The notes below the pieces were generated by a model. It had not been told where the DNA came from. It saw nothing but the letters and a program-made list of their open reading frames with translations, and made no database searches. 64,000 nt of DNA. Source: Aphelocoma coerulescens (lineage: Eukaryota > Chordata > Aves > Passeriformes > Corvidae). Each line of letters starts with the position of its first letter. Within the stretch, counting starts at the first letter, position 1. The stretch is from positions 78,421,055-78,485,054 of the forward strand of contig NC_091017.1 in assembly GCF_041296385.1 (NCBI RefSeq), given 5' to 3'. The position numbers and the translations under genes were made by a program. This document shows positions 12,640 to 25,300 of the stretch, one piece after another.

Positions 12640-13080
12640 AAAACGATTCCCAAAGAAACCCCACTTATTAATGGAACCAAATTGACACTAATTAATGATT
12701 AACCACTAATTAATGATAAACCATGCTAGAGCCCCTCCGGGACTCAATGAAATGCAAGAGGGAACAAAGAGTTCCAAGGATGAACCAGGAGATTCCTGTA
12801 AAATCCTTTCAGCTTCACTCATTCCAAATGTTTCACAGAATTCCAGGCAGTCACATTTTTTACCCTGTCAGAGCATCCCTACTTAATCATATTTATTATT
12901 AAAGCAAATAATTAATTGGCTACAAACCCCAATTTGATTTGTTTTTCCTTTTGCCTCCCCATTACAAATTAGCAGGTCCCAAAATTCAATTATTTGGTTT
13001 GTTTGTAATTAAGAGCTGCTTAATCCTTGGCTGTTTCAGCAGTTCATAATTCCAGCTCTATATCCCTGTAATTCCAGCGC
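12640..13080. promoter_or_regulatory. AT-rich homeodomain-motif block, candidate distal enhancer
   Basis: A dense run of TAAT/ATTA core sites, including a directly repeated 18-mer, CACTAATTAATGATTAAC (12686-12703) then a one-base variant (12704-12721). It stands out against the GC-rich flank and is about 19 kb beyond the end of CYP26B1. Confidence 0.35.
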
Positions 13081-15562
13081 TATTCCAGTCTTCTTGCTTT
13101 TATTCCCTTGCTTTTCTCCCTGGAAATGGAGGAATGCAAGGACAAGCAGGAATAAAAAGTAATTTTAGGTTAACTCCAAGCCTTCCACACCTCATTCCTG
13201 ATGGGATGATCCCAGAGGTGACAGTAAGACCTGCTTGGAGTCATCTCCATGTGACACTACATGGATAATCCCTGGGGGAATCACCCTCTCCACCTCCTCT
13301 CTTTCCCTCTTATCTGTTCAACTTCTGCTTCCTTTTCCATTGATTCACTGGAGAAATCCATCCCTTCCTTATCCCAGCTGGAGTTTGCAGAGAGCTACGA
13401 CGCAGATGGGGGCTGTTCATGAGCCGCCCATCATCCAAGCATGGAATAATGTCCCATTCCCCCATACCTGGAATGAGACCTTCTATCCCGGAGATCCCAT
13501 CTTTAGGAACCTGCAGCAGGTCAGCGTTTCCTGGCCCAACTCTGGATCCTGTGCCGGGGCAATTCCTGGGAGTGTTTCCCACTGGCTCTGCCCATCCAGC
13601 CCAGCTCCCAAGGCAGGAGCAGGAATCCCATTGGCATTCCCATCCTCACTCCATGGACAACTTCCCCTCCCATTCCTCTCGCTCCCGGGGGATTTCCTGA
13701 GGGAACATCATTTCGATTTCCAGCTGGGATGAGGCACAGAGCTCATGGATCAAAGCCTGTGGATAGCTGGAAAACCAGGAGCAGTCTAGCAAACGCTGTC
13801 CTATTAACTTAGGCCAAGCCTAACCACCTTTCTGGATAAAGGGAAAGGGTGGGGAGGGGATCTTGGAATTGTGTCTTGAGGATTCATCCTGAAGCTCCGC
13901 AGACTGTGACTCATGAGAGTCCTGAAGGGGAACAATGCATTTCCCAACCTTTGGAGCGAGCCCTGGGAAGGCTGTGCCAACATTTTAACGGGAGAGGTGA
14001 TTTCACTGGGATAGCGCTGCCTCCAAATGAATCCCTGCTCCTTTTCCCCAGTCGCTGGAGACAGGCAGGCAATTCCAAGCAATCATCCCACTGGGAGCCA
14101 GATGTCTGAGCCAGATTAGGTGATTCAGCTGCTGCAGGGCCTGGGGAAGGAACCTGGGATCAGACACCCAACTGGAATTTGGATAAAATTATCCCAGGTG
14201 ACACCGCTCCACCTCCCGAATAATTACACTGGCAGCAAGTGTCAGTCCATGTTTTCCATGGAAAAGAGGCCTGACCGCCTCGCAAAGTGAGGAATTCTGC
14301 TCATCAAGGAGGCTCTTCTAGGCAGAGCCAAAACTTCCATGTTGTGCCGGAGTTCACATGGCACAACCCGGAGCTGGAACAGCTTCTGCTGCAGGAAAAA
14401 CCCCACATCCCGTGGACTGGGATTGGGACTGGGAGGGAGCTGGGAGCTGTTATTCTAGTGGGAAATAACATGCCAAAGTGGGATATTTGGCAGGATCTGC
14501 TGCCTCGCCCAGAGGTTGTCATCAGCTGATGGCAGCTCCCAAGGTCACCGGAGGTGGCAAAGTGCGAAGGAGGAGGGCAGGATTATCCAGGTGCTGAGTG
14601 CTCAGGCTCCAATGAACTGTTTAGGGAATGAAATCCAGTGGAACATGCAGAAAAAAAGGGAAATCCACCATGCACAGGGAGCAGAAGGACAACGGTTTTT
14701 GAGGGCTCGAATACTTAAATGGGGAAGGAGACCAGCTTGATTTCCCTGAAAAGGAATGGAAAATAGGATAAAAGAAGAATTATTGCAGCACAGAAACCCC
14801 TGACAAGGCAGGGACTGAAATACCAGGTACAGATTTTAGAAAAGTTGCTCAAAAGCTGGATAGATCCAAGGAAAATCCAAGAGAAAATAATGTGGTGGAA
14901 GACCTTGAAAGCTCAACCTCATGGAAAAGGATTAAGATATTAAAAGTGGGATTTATCTCACCTCCCTTTAGGAGTCTGAAAGGCAACCCAGCCTGGGGTA
15001 TTTGGCTTCCCAAAGAACCAGTGGAGAGGGAATTCCATTCCCAAATCCCAATCTTCACTCTGTGAGGCGGATTCTCCGAGGGGATCAGCCCCCCATTTCT
15101 GACCTCGATTCTCAGCATTTAGGACAGAAAGGAGCAGTTTTAGGGCTCTCCTTCTGTATCCAAGCCCTTGGGAATAATTATCCCGGTTCAAGTCCCTCTT
15201 CTCCAGCCAGAGGAGCATCAGGACATCCCACAGGAGCTCCTGGAAGTTTCAGTCACCAACACTTCGAGATGAAGGTTGCAGAAAAGGATGGAGAGATATT
15301 CCTATACATTAAAGCAGGAATTCCATGGGGTTTACTGCATCCTTACGGCATCTTTGGCTCTAACTCATCCAATCTCCTTCCCAGCCATCAGTTTGGGAAT
15401 ATTCTTCCTTCATCCCAAGATTCCTTCTCGCATCATCTCAACCATTCTCCCAAAACATCGCTCACCACGAGGCCAATGAGCAGCAGCTGCCCCAGTGTCC
15501 CTTTCCAGGCTGCTTCCAGTCCTCAGGAGATGTTTACTGGACCTGGAACAGAGAGGGACTTT
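13081..15562. other. No gene seen
   Basis: Unique-looking sequence with no recognised repeat, exon or RNA gene. It follows the AT-rich block at 12640-13080. Confidence 0.6.
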
Positions 15563-15850
15563 CCACAAGGGCCTGGAGGGCCAGGAGGCAGGGAATGGCT
15601 TCCCAGTGGGAAAGGGGAGCTTGGGGTGGGATGTTGGGAAGGAATTCCCGGCTGGGAGGGTGGGGAGGGGCTGGACTGGAATTGCCAGAGCAGCTGGGGC
15701 TGCCCCTGGATCCCTGGCAGTTCCCAAGGCCAGGCTGGACACTGGGGCTTGGATCTACCTGGGATAGTGGGAGCTGTCCCTGCCCATGGGATGGGATGAT
15801 CCTTAAGGTCCCTTCCATCCCAACCATTCCATGATTTTATGATTCCATGA
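15563..15850 (+). mobile_element. CR1 3' fragment with terminal repeat
   Basis: Begins within GGCCAGGAGGCAGGGAATGG and ends CCATTCCATGATTTTATGAT plus TCCATGA, the CR1 terminal microsatellite. Orientation is unambiguous. Confidence 0.85.
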
Positions 15851-17298
15851 CAATGTGTATAAACTCCCCACCCAGTCCAGACCTTTTTCATCACTGGAGG
15901 AATAAAGAACTCTTCCTTTCCATCCTGTATCCTACATTTTCCTGCATTACCTACATTGGCCGGGAAAACTCTTCTCCAGAACACTCCAAATTCATCCAGC
16001 TTTAGGCCAAACTCTTGGATAATGAGACATTCTGGCCTGGTTTAGCAAGGCCAGGCTTTTAGGCCATGATCTCCAATAATGGAGACCTCATGGTCCAAAT
16101 CCAAACCACTGGATTTTGGAGTACTGTGGTTGACCTGTGTGAGAATCCAGGAAAATACATATTGTTGGGAATGCCCTGCCATGGGAATTCGGAGGAAGCA
16201 TGTCTGCACACGCGGCTGGAACAAGGAATCCATATGCTCTAGGAGAAATTCCAGAAGGGATCCATGTTTTAGGAGAAACTCTGGAAGGGATCCCTGTTTT
16301 AGGAGAAATTCTGGAGCTGGGAGCATAACTTGGCTTCTCTCCTTGTTTCTGCCAAGCTGGAACAATCCAGGCTGGAGCAGGGAGCGGGGAAAAGAGCCGG
16401 AGGTGCTCTCCCAACCATGTGGGAGCAATAGGGTGGTGGGAAAAATCCTCTGGATGCCAAGGACATCGGGAATTACAGCGTCAAACGTGTCTTGGTGCAC
16501 AATTACGGGAAATAAAACTCCACATACGCATTCCAAGATGAGAAACGTTTCTATATGGACACATTATGGACAGGCCTCCTGCTTCCCCATCCAGGCTTCC
16601 TTAGGCTGGGATTAAAACCAGATTGGAGTAGCCTGGGAAAAGACATTCCCATGTCCTGCTTCCCTCAGTAAACTGTAGGTAGTTCATCCTTCCATGCGTT
16701 GGGTATCACGGGATTTGCTTTTCCACGTCCTTTTTGATGGGTCAGCACTCCCTACCCATCTCCAGAGGGTTTCCCAGGGAATTCCATGGTGTTTCCCTCT
16801 CCCTGCCCATCCAGGTTTACCATGCTGGAGGAGCACAAGGATTCCTTAGGCAAAGTTTGCTCTGCGGACACAGGAAACTCCAGGAAAAGTCCTGCTCCTA
16901 AACTGTGTCATAAATTATGGGACCACTCGGGCAGAGGAAGGTGAGGCAGCTCCACTGGAAAAGCCGGAAAATTTTCCCAGCTCGTTGTAGAACAAGGGGC
17001 TGGGAATCCGCAACAATTTTGCTCATCTGTACGAGGCAACACCAGAATTTTGTCACTTGGAATTTGGGATTATTTTAGGGTTGAAAATGTTTTTTCCCCT
17101 CTGCCTTTCCCCCCCAAAAAAGTGATTTCTCAAAAAAAAGTCCATTTCTGCTCTCATTTTATCACCAAAATCCCAATAAAACCCCAGAGTGCCAAAGGAG
17201 AATGGAAGAAAACCAATTTAAAAGTTACAAACCATGGAACAATGAACACCCCATGGATTGGGATCTAAAGGCTTCCGAAAGTCCCACACATCAAGGAA

Positions 17299-17326
17299 TT
17301 ACCTCGGATTGACCTAAAATAGACCT
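17299..17326 (-). promoter_or_regulatory. Triple half-site array with DR5 spacing
   Basis: On the plus strand TTACCT (17299-17304), TGACCT (17310-17315) and AGACCT (17321-17326), each 5 bp apart; on the minus strand AGGTCT, AGGTCA, AGGTAA. The middle is a perfect RAR/RXR half-site and each neighbour has one mismatch. Confidence 0.3.
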
Positions 17327-17524
17327 AGGCCAAGGATTTGGTCTGGTTTAAGGACATGGACGGAGGTTCGACTTGCTCCCAGATGGCTCCAAACTGCTGG
17401 GAATGAATCCAACATTCCAGCCACCTAGGATATGGAGCCTGCGACCACCCTGAGGCTTGGCCAGGTCACCTCCAGAGGGGTAAGCAGGGCCTGCTCTGCA
17501 CCCTCTGTGTCCTCAAGGAATTCC

Positions 17525-17880
17525 CAAAGCCATCCTTTCCAACCCCAGTGAAATCCAAAATCCACCCTTTCCAACCCCAATGAAATCCAAAAGCCATCTT
17601 CTGAAACTACAAGGAATTCCAAAGCCATCCTTTCCAACCCCTAGGAATTCCCAAAGCCACCCTTTCTAAACCCCAAGGAATTCCCCAAGCCATCCTTTCC
17701 AGCCCCAAGGATTTCCCAAAACCATCCTTTCAAACCCCAAGGAATTCCAAAACCCATCCTTTCCAACCCCAATGAAATCCCAAAGCCATCCTTTCCAACC
17801 CCAATGAAATCCCAAAGCCATCCTTTCCAACCCCAAGGAATTCCAAAGGCAATCCCCCCAGACCATCCTTTCAAACCCCA
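17525..17880. repeat. 32-bp minisatellite
   Basis: About 11 units built on GCCATCCTTTCCAACCCCAA then (T/G)GAAATCCCAAA, with variants ending AAGGAATTCC. Confidence 0.9.
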
Positions 17881-19254
17881 CTTTAGGGATAAAAAGGTGA
17901 GGCAGCATCTCCTGCTTTAAAATCCCTCTCCCAAGCACTGGGTGGAAAATCTAGGAAAAACTGGGAATTTCCAGAGGTGGATTATCCCACTGCTGGGCCA
18001 TCCCCTTCCCGGACATCCCTTGGTTACAAACTCACCCCAAGAACAAGCCAAGGACATTGTCCGGTTCTCCATGGATAACCTGGCACACGCCGGGAGCAGA
18101 ATCCCCACGGAGCTCATTTAGGAATGACTGAGGCCATTCCTCGGGATTCCATCTGGGAAATCGAACTCACAAACGGCTCCTCTTCCAGCTGTGGCCAAGG
18201 CCGTGGTTTTCCACGGAGCAGGGAGGAGGAGACACAGACCTTCGGAATGGTCTCTGCGGATGGGAATTCATCCGGCTTTGTTTTCCCAAGGCACAAATCC
18301 TTTTAAAGTCATGAGGCCTGGGAGGGGTGGGGAGAACAGGGAATGTTTGCGGTTATTTTTGGTCAGAGAGGAACAGTTCCGAAGTCATTCCAATCCCATT
18401 AAGTGAGTGCTTGGAAAGCCAAAACCCTTTGGACTTCTCCTCTCGGTGACACTTGGAAGAAGCAGAGGGAAGTTAAGGGTGTCCCCCTACTCCAGAGATC
18501 CCCTCCAATCCCACTGCTGCTTCCTGCCCATGGATCCTCAGATCCTGCAGCATTTTGGGAAATCTCAGGGAATTTGCTCTAAGTTTAATTAAAGAATAAA
18601 TAAGGGATCCCCTCAGCTGGGCATTCCCTCACCTCCCTAAATCCATCTGGGAGCAAGGTGGGAATCCAACCACTCGGCCAGGGGAGGGAAGCGTCACCTG
18701 GCCAGGTGTGGCACATTCCAGAGCTGTGGAGATCAGGCAGGGAGAGAGGATCCGATCAGGGTTTAAACACCCACCTTCCCCATCACAAACCTCAGGAATA
18801 TTTTCCCTCAAAAAGAGGCTCCTCCTCCTCGGATGCTTTGAAGAGGCTGATCCGAACATCCCCATGAGGCCCAAAAAGGCTCTTTCCATGGTTCCTGATG
18901 GAACGGGTTCCGTAACCACACCACTGAAACCCAGCTCCTTCCAGGTGTGTCCCATTTCTTATGGAGCAGCTTCCATCGACCTTGGGAGCTGGAACAGCTT
19001 CATGGAGACTTCGTGGGACATCACACAGGGGCTGGGACATCTTGTCCTGCCTCACAGTGGGATCTGTCTCCTGGGGAGTGCTCAGCAGCTGGAGCTGGTG
19101 GTTCAAACGTTCACCGGGATAAGCTCTTCTCCATGGGATGAGTTTGTATCCCAACCTTCCTCCTCCTGCAGGAAACCAAGAGTGTGGAAAAGTCAAGTCA
19201 GAAAAAAAGTCAAATATTGGATCATCTTGAGCTTGGAAAACTGGTCTGGTGTAA

Positions 19255-19790
19255 GATCACAGAGTCATGGAATGGTTTGGGTGGGAAGGGGCCTTAAAAC
19301 TCATCCATGGGCAGGGACACCTCCCACTATCCCAGGCTGCTCCAAGCCCCAGTGCCCAGCCTGGCCTTGGGCACTGCCAGGGATCCAGGGGCAGCCCCAG
19401 CTGCTCTGGCAATTCCAGCCCAGCCCCTCCCCACCCTCCCAGCCAGCAATTTCTTCCCAACATCCCACCCCAAGCTCCCCTTTCCCACTGGGAAGCCATT
19501 CCCTGCCTCCTGGCCCTCCAGCCCTTGGCCCCAGTCCCTCTGCAGCTCTCCTGGAGCCCCTTTAGGCCCTGCAAGGGGCTCCCAGCTCTCCCTGGCTCCT
19601 TCCCTTCTCCAGGGGAGCATTCCCAGCTCTTCCAGGCTGCCTCCAGAGCAGAGGGGCTCCAGAATCCTGGAACGGTTTGGATGGAAAGGGACCTTAAATC
19701 CCATCTCACCCCATCCATGGTCGGGGGACACTTCCCACTATCCCAGGTTGTTCCAAGCGCATCCAGCCTTGGACACTTCCAGGAATGACA
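19255..19790 (-). mobile_element. CR1 dimer copy C
   Basis: Segment 19255-19655 is nearly identical to 131-553. It is joined at GGGGCTCCAGAATCCTGG to a second, shorter CR1 3' part ending near 19790. The 5' truncation point differs from copies A and B. Confidence 0.8.
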
Positions 19791-22700
19791 GGTGAGCTGT
19801 TGGAAGGTTTTCTTTGGAGCAGAAAGAGTAGAGAAAAAAGGAAAACTGAAAAAAAAAAAAAAATTAAAAATAATAAACCGCAATCCCAGCCTCAAAACTG
19901 GTTTTTTACCTTGTTGCTTGAAGGTTTATCCATGAAAATAAATGGGAGAGTCTTTCCCAAACCCATCCTCATGGTTTTTTGGACCAAGCTGATCTAAATT
20001 GGAGGAATGTGGAATAACAAAGAGGAAAGACAATGTGACTTTCCATTATCGTTTCCATGATCACGGGAGCACCAAAAATTCCTTCTATCCAAACAGTCCA
20101 ACCCCCTACAAAAGCCAGGCAAGAAAATCCCACCCAGACATCCCTGCTCTGACCACAACTCACAATTTATGGAATCTGCTTCCCAGAGTCTCCCAACCTC
20201 CTTCAAGGAGACACACCCCTGGACCAGACGACCTCAGGTTTGTTGCCTGGATGATCCAACACCCAACAGCTTCCCAAGGGAAAACATGGAAAGCACAGCT
20301 CATGGAAGCTCCTGTGGATGTCCCAGCAGGGAAGCTGAGGGACAGGGACAGATCCTGGCCTCTCTTCCCAATTATGTTCATTTTTTCCCAAGCTGGGCCT
20401 TGAGGCAAAACCCTCCCAGGAGCCTTTCCACAGTCAATGGGAGACGCGTTCATCTCATCCCCTCTCAGCCAGATCTCCTCGGAATTCCTGGGAAAGCTCC
20501 TGGCAGCCGTGCTCAGCTCCCGGAGGTCGATTCCCATTTTCCAGAGGCCAAAAACTGCGGGATGCCAATAATTGCTCGGTGAATGACCCCTTGTTCGGGC
20601 TGCGCCGCCATGGCTGGGAGGCCCTTCCACACGTTTGGAGCTCTCACTTCCTGACATCTGGTTCCAATCTGATCCCTGTGCCTGCTGCCAGAATTCCAGT
20701 GACCTCTTACCTGGGCAAAGGTACCACGAAGCCGGAATTGCCCCCGGAATTCCCACCACAGCTGTTCCCTCTCGTGCCAAACTCATCCTTCATCCCAAAT
20801 CCATCACTCCAGACCTGGTGTTTCAGCCTCTGTCCCTCCTTTCTGCAGCTTTGTCCTGTCTTAGAGGCGGAGGAATTAATTGAAATTAATAAATTATTAA
20901 TTTAATTAAATTTTGGGTGCTTCCTTGCTTCCCATCTCCCTTGGATTAACGGGATCTCCCTGGATCCAAGCAGGATCCAACACCCTCCATGCAGGGGCAC
21001 CAGCAGAGCCTCAAACAAGACAAATCAGGGGATTTTGGGGACTTTAATCCCATCCATCAGCTCCAAGCAGCCTGGAGAAGTTTGAGGATTCAGAATTCCT
21101 CAACCAGCAGCTTGGAGGATCAGATCCAACCACGTGTCCCGGGGTGGAATCTGTGCTTTTCCCAGGATCAGGGAAGCACACACAGGGACACAAGGCAGGG
21201 AACCAAAATCTTGTCGACTTTTCCACAAAAATGTCCTTTCTCCTGTTTTTGTCCCACCTTGACCCAATCTACAACAAATCCCAGCTGCTTCTCCCGCCCC
21301 ATTAACTCCATTTTACCTGAAATTCCCATCTTTTCTGATGTTTGATGTCTGAAGGAATCACAAATTAATTCCCTCTCCTGCTTCTCCTTCTGCTGACCCA
21401 TCTGCTCCTCCTGTTTAGCCTCAGGTGTCACTTCCCACATTCCCAGAGGGAATTCCTCCAGAGGAAATCCACGGCCTGCCGAGCAGAGCTTTGATACTCA
21501 GCCGCCAAAAATTCTCATAAATAGGAAAATCTGATCTGCCCAACCCCAGGAGCCAATAGAGAATTCCAGGTCCTGGAAGATGGAATCCCCCAATCCTCCA
21601 AGCGCGATTTTCCCATCCCAGTGGAGCCCAAAACAACTTCCAGCTCCCAGGTGCTGGGCAAGGGGATGTTCCCATTATCCAGAGCTGGGGGATCTGGTGG
21701 TCACAGTCAGGTTTCATCCCAAATTTTCCCACTCTGGTGCCACTCAGCTGCCGAGGAATTTTGTAACAGGCAGCTCTGGGAAGCAGGGCTGGAGCTGGGA
21801 TTGTTCCTGGAAAGCTCAGAGTGATCCTGCCTCGCACTTAAACTCGGATTTTCTGGGAAGTGCCTTTGCCACCTCATTCCCACCCTGCCACAGTCGGGAT
21901 GACTTTGGCAAAGCCCCAGCTCAGCTCAATTTTTCCATCTGGACACTTGGGATAATTGCAAAGCCCCTTTCCCTAACAAGGTGTTTCCAAATTCCCAGGG
22001 AAAAGGCCCCGTGGAATTGCAGAACTCCTGGATTTTGGGATGTTTGGAGATTCATTGGATGCCAAATCTAAACCCTGCCCAGGAAAATGAAGTGTTGGGG
22101 GACCAGGGGGGTTCAGGTTTTTCCCTCATTTTTAATGCTTGGATTTCCTCAGTGCCTGCAGAACTCAAACTGCCCCTGGAATTTTGTTTGCACTCCCCTG
22201 GATCCCATCCAATCCCAGGCTCTGGAAGTGGTGCTAAGAAGTATCCTGGAGCTCCAAGTCCAGATTCATGCTGTTCCAGGTCAGAGCCAGGCTCATCGAC
22301 ATCCTCATCCCAGCCTGGGTCGGGAGCAGATGGACGAATGCGTCTTCTGGATCAACCCAAATTCCAGCTCTGGCTTCTGAGCCGGGAGAGACTTTTCCTG
22401 GAAGGAAAAGGGAGGGTGGAGTGGGAACAGGAGGCAGAGACCTGGATTTACCCAGCAGAGAGAGGGAAGAAGGAAGGGAAGAGAAAGCTCCAGGTCCAGT
22501 CTGCGCACAGAAAATCTTCCCAAACAACCCCGGGAATTGCCTGCAGTGATAATTACAGCAAGAACTGGGTTTTTCCAAGGAACTGGAGGGAATCTTTGCA
22601 GCTGGACGAGCTCCTGCATCCCCGAATCCCTCCACGGATCCCCTCAGGAAGCCTCTCGCAGGCACCTCCGCATCCAGAGCCACTCCTGGGCTGACTCACA

Positions 22701-23483
22701 TCCATCCCACGCGCTCCTCCAGCGGCGGCCGCAGCCAAAGCCATGGAAAAACCTCCCGGGAATGCTGCGCGTGCCCTTTGGCACAGCTGGCTCCGGCTGC
22801 TGCTCCAGTGCCCGGCTGCCCTCGGAGTCTGGCTGCAGCAGAGCGCGATTATTTTGGGATGCGGGGATGGCGGGAGCTGCAGCAGAGCGCGATTATTTTG
22901 GGATGCGGGGATCGGGGGAGCGGCGCGAGCCAGGCCAGGGCTGTTTCCCTTGGATACGGGACGGGCTGAGCCCAGACACGGGACCTGCAGAGGGCAGCAA
23001 GGCAGCACAGCCATGGAATGTGTTGGATCCCGATGTCCAGCGCCAGAATCCGGCTCCAAGAGCTCTTGGATGGGGGCAATCGGAATTTAGCAGCATCCCA
23101 AAAAAGCCGTGACCACGCCCGTGCCCAGCCTCAGGTGCTCCCAACAGCTCCCTCAGGCACTTCCACAGCCTCTCAGGCACAGCTGGGATGGGGCTGGGCA
23201 GCCCTCGCTCCCTGCACTTGGATTTGCACCCGCGCCAAAATCCATCCCACAGGGAAACATCCTAAAAATTCCTCTCCCTGTCCCCACCATCACATGGATA
23301 CCTCAGGAAGGTCTCTCCCCAAAAACTGAGGGTGGGATGGGGAGCTCCTGATCCAGGGTCAGGCTCCTCTCACTGCCCCAGCACCCAACACCAGGACACT
23401 CAACCCTGGCACAAACATTTCCAGTGCAGACATGGAACAGAAGGAAATTCCCTTTTAGCCACTATCCTGGGATTTATCAGCAC
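19791..23483. other. No gene seen
   Basis: Includes an AT-rich patch with TAATTAA words at 20870-20912 and the 44-bp tandem repeat. CpG content rises at 22680-22950, but no exon is recognised. Confidence 0.6.
22833..22920. repeat. 44-bp tandem duplication
   Basis: Two copies starting CTGCAGCAGAGCGCGATTAT at 22833 and 22877. Confidence 0.9.
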
Positions 23484-23664
23484 AGGAGGGTGGGAAGGGG
23501 CTGGGCTGGAATTGCCAGAGCAGCTGGGGCTGCCCCTGGATCCCTGGCAGTGTCCAAGGCCAGGCTGGACACTGGGGCTTGGAGCATACTGGGACAGTGG
23601 GAGGTGTCCCTGGATGGAATAGATGAGCTTTAAGGTCCCTTCAATCCAAACCATTCCATGATTC
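23484..23664 (+). mobile_element. CR1 3' fragment
   Basis: GGAGGGTGGGAAGGGGCTGG through to AAACCATTCCATGATTCCC. Plus orientation. Confidence 0.8.
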
Positions 23665-23955
23665 CCATTCAGTAGGAAATGTGCAACCCCTGCTCTAGAA
23701 GGACCTGCAGGAATTTTGCCAGCAAGGTCCTCTCCTCTGACTCCATCCTCATGCCTGGAGCAGTAGCATCCCAAAGGGCATCCCTGGAAATCCCTGCACA
23801 GAACTTTAGAGGGTACTCAGAAGGTCTGGAAATGCTGGCTGGAAGTGGGCTGGAATGTTCCCTAATTCCCTGAGCTCATCCCTGCATGGGGGAAGTGGGA
23901 TGGGGCTGCCCACAGAAGGAGCAGATCCGGCAAACACCTCAGACCTGGGGATAAT

Positions 23956-24068
23956 TTCATGGAATCGTGGAATGGTTTGGGTTTTAAAGGACCTGAAAGA
24001 TCTCATCCCATTCCATGGGCAGGGACAGCTCCCACCATCCCAGGTGGATCCAAGCCCCAATGTCCGAG
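23956..24068 (-). mobile_element. CR1 3' fragment
   Basis: TTCATGGAATCGTGGAATGG then CCATGGGCAGGGACAGCTCC. Short, minus orientation, directly followed by another copy. Confidence 0.75.
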
Positions 24069-24110
24069 TTCCCACACGTTTCCCTACAAAACAGAGGTGT
24101 TGGACACATG

Positions 24111-24443
24111 GACCATGGAATGGTTTGGATTGGAAGGGACCTTAAAGCCCAGCTTATCCCACCCCCTGTCACAGGACACTTCCCGCTATCCCAGGTTGCT
24201 CCAAGCCCCGTCCAACGTAGCCTTGGACACTCCCAAGGATGGAGCAGCCACAACATCTCCCAAAAAACAGTTTCTCCAAAGATTTAAGATCCAAAGTTAC
24301 CTGAGGAGGGGTCACACGACAAAGCTCAGAGAAGGAAAATGGAATGGGGTCGCCAAAGGGAGATGCCGGAAGGAGATGGATTCTCCTTGGTGATTTCCCA
24401 ACCACCAGGATGGATGAGGGAAATCTGGGCAGAGTTTGTGTCC
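24111..24443 (-). mobile_element. CR1 3' fragment with extended shared segment
   Basis: The CR1 part (24111-24280) continues into a non-typical stretch (24280-24443) that matches 37640-37806 in intron 4, including GGTGATTTCCCA and GGGCAGAGTTTGTGTCC. Either a longer CR1 subfamily or a composite unit. Confidence 0.65.
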
Positions 24444-24805
24444 CAGATTTTTAAAAGGAAGATGAGTTAAGGAATGATTGTGAGGAAAACACGGAGAAAT
24501 TATTCCTGAGGCAGCAGGACCTCAATAATTTTCACTCAGCTTATCAAAAACCGGGATCTGGTTCGATCCCATCCCAAAAACTCCTTCCCGAGAAGCAAAA
24601 ATCCGGGTCCTGCAGGAATCCTTATCCCAGTGGTGAAAGGCAGAGCAGGAATGAATGCCTGGGAGTCAGACAAATTCCAAGTGGAAAAAAACAGTGAGGG
24701 GGATCAAGCAGGGAAGCGATGGATTCTCCTGATTCTGCAAGATGGGAAGTTTCCCTGGAAAATTCACATGGAATTCCTATGATAAGGCATAACACGGGGG
24801 TAAAA

Positions 24806-25290
24806 GGCTAAACCAGATCTCTCCCAGATCCCAGGAAAACAGCCTGTGGAGCTCATCCACACAAAGTTTGGGATGGCTCAGAACCCAGCCGGAGAGACGG
24901 GAAAGGGGAGCAGTTCCCAATAAATTCAGTTTGGAAGGAATCATTGGATAACTCCGAGTGGAAGAGACCTGCAGTGGCCACCCCATCCCATCAGCTGGCC
25001 AGGAAGGGACAGTGACCCACAGGAGATGGGGAATTGTGGGGATGAGTGGGACAGAGACCCACAGGAGATGGGGAATTGTGGGGATGAGTGGGACAGAGAC
25101 CCACAGGAGATGGGGAATTGTGGGGATGAGTGGGACAGAGACCCACAGGAGATGGGGAATTGTGGGGATGAGTGGGACAGTGACCCACAGGAGATGGGGA
25201 ATTGTGGGGATGAGTGGGACAGTGACCCACAGGAGATGGGGAATTGTGGGGATGGGACAGAGACCCACAGGAGATGGGGAATTTTGGGAC
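24806..25290. repeat. Left arm of an inverted duplication
   Basis: Complement of 26003-26463. Outside the minisatellite the arms differ at about 6-7 of 190 positions by eye. The inner part (25008-25290) is a 42-bp minisatellite with about seven units, the sixth carrying a short deletion and the last being partial. Confidence 0.9.
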
Positions 25291-25300
25291 AATCCATCTG

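Larger units (their letters stand above)
15851..19254. other. No gene seen; minisatellite and half-site array
   Basis: Holds the DR5-like array at 17299-17326 and the 32-bp minisatellite. Otherwise no recognised feature. Confidence 0.6.
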
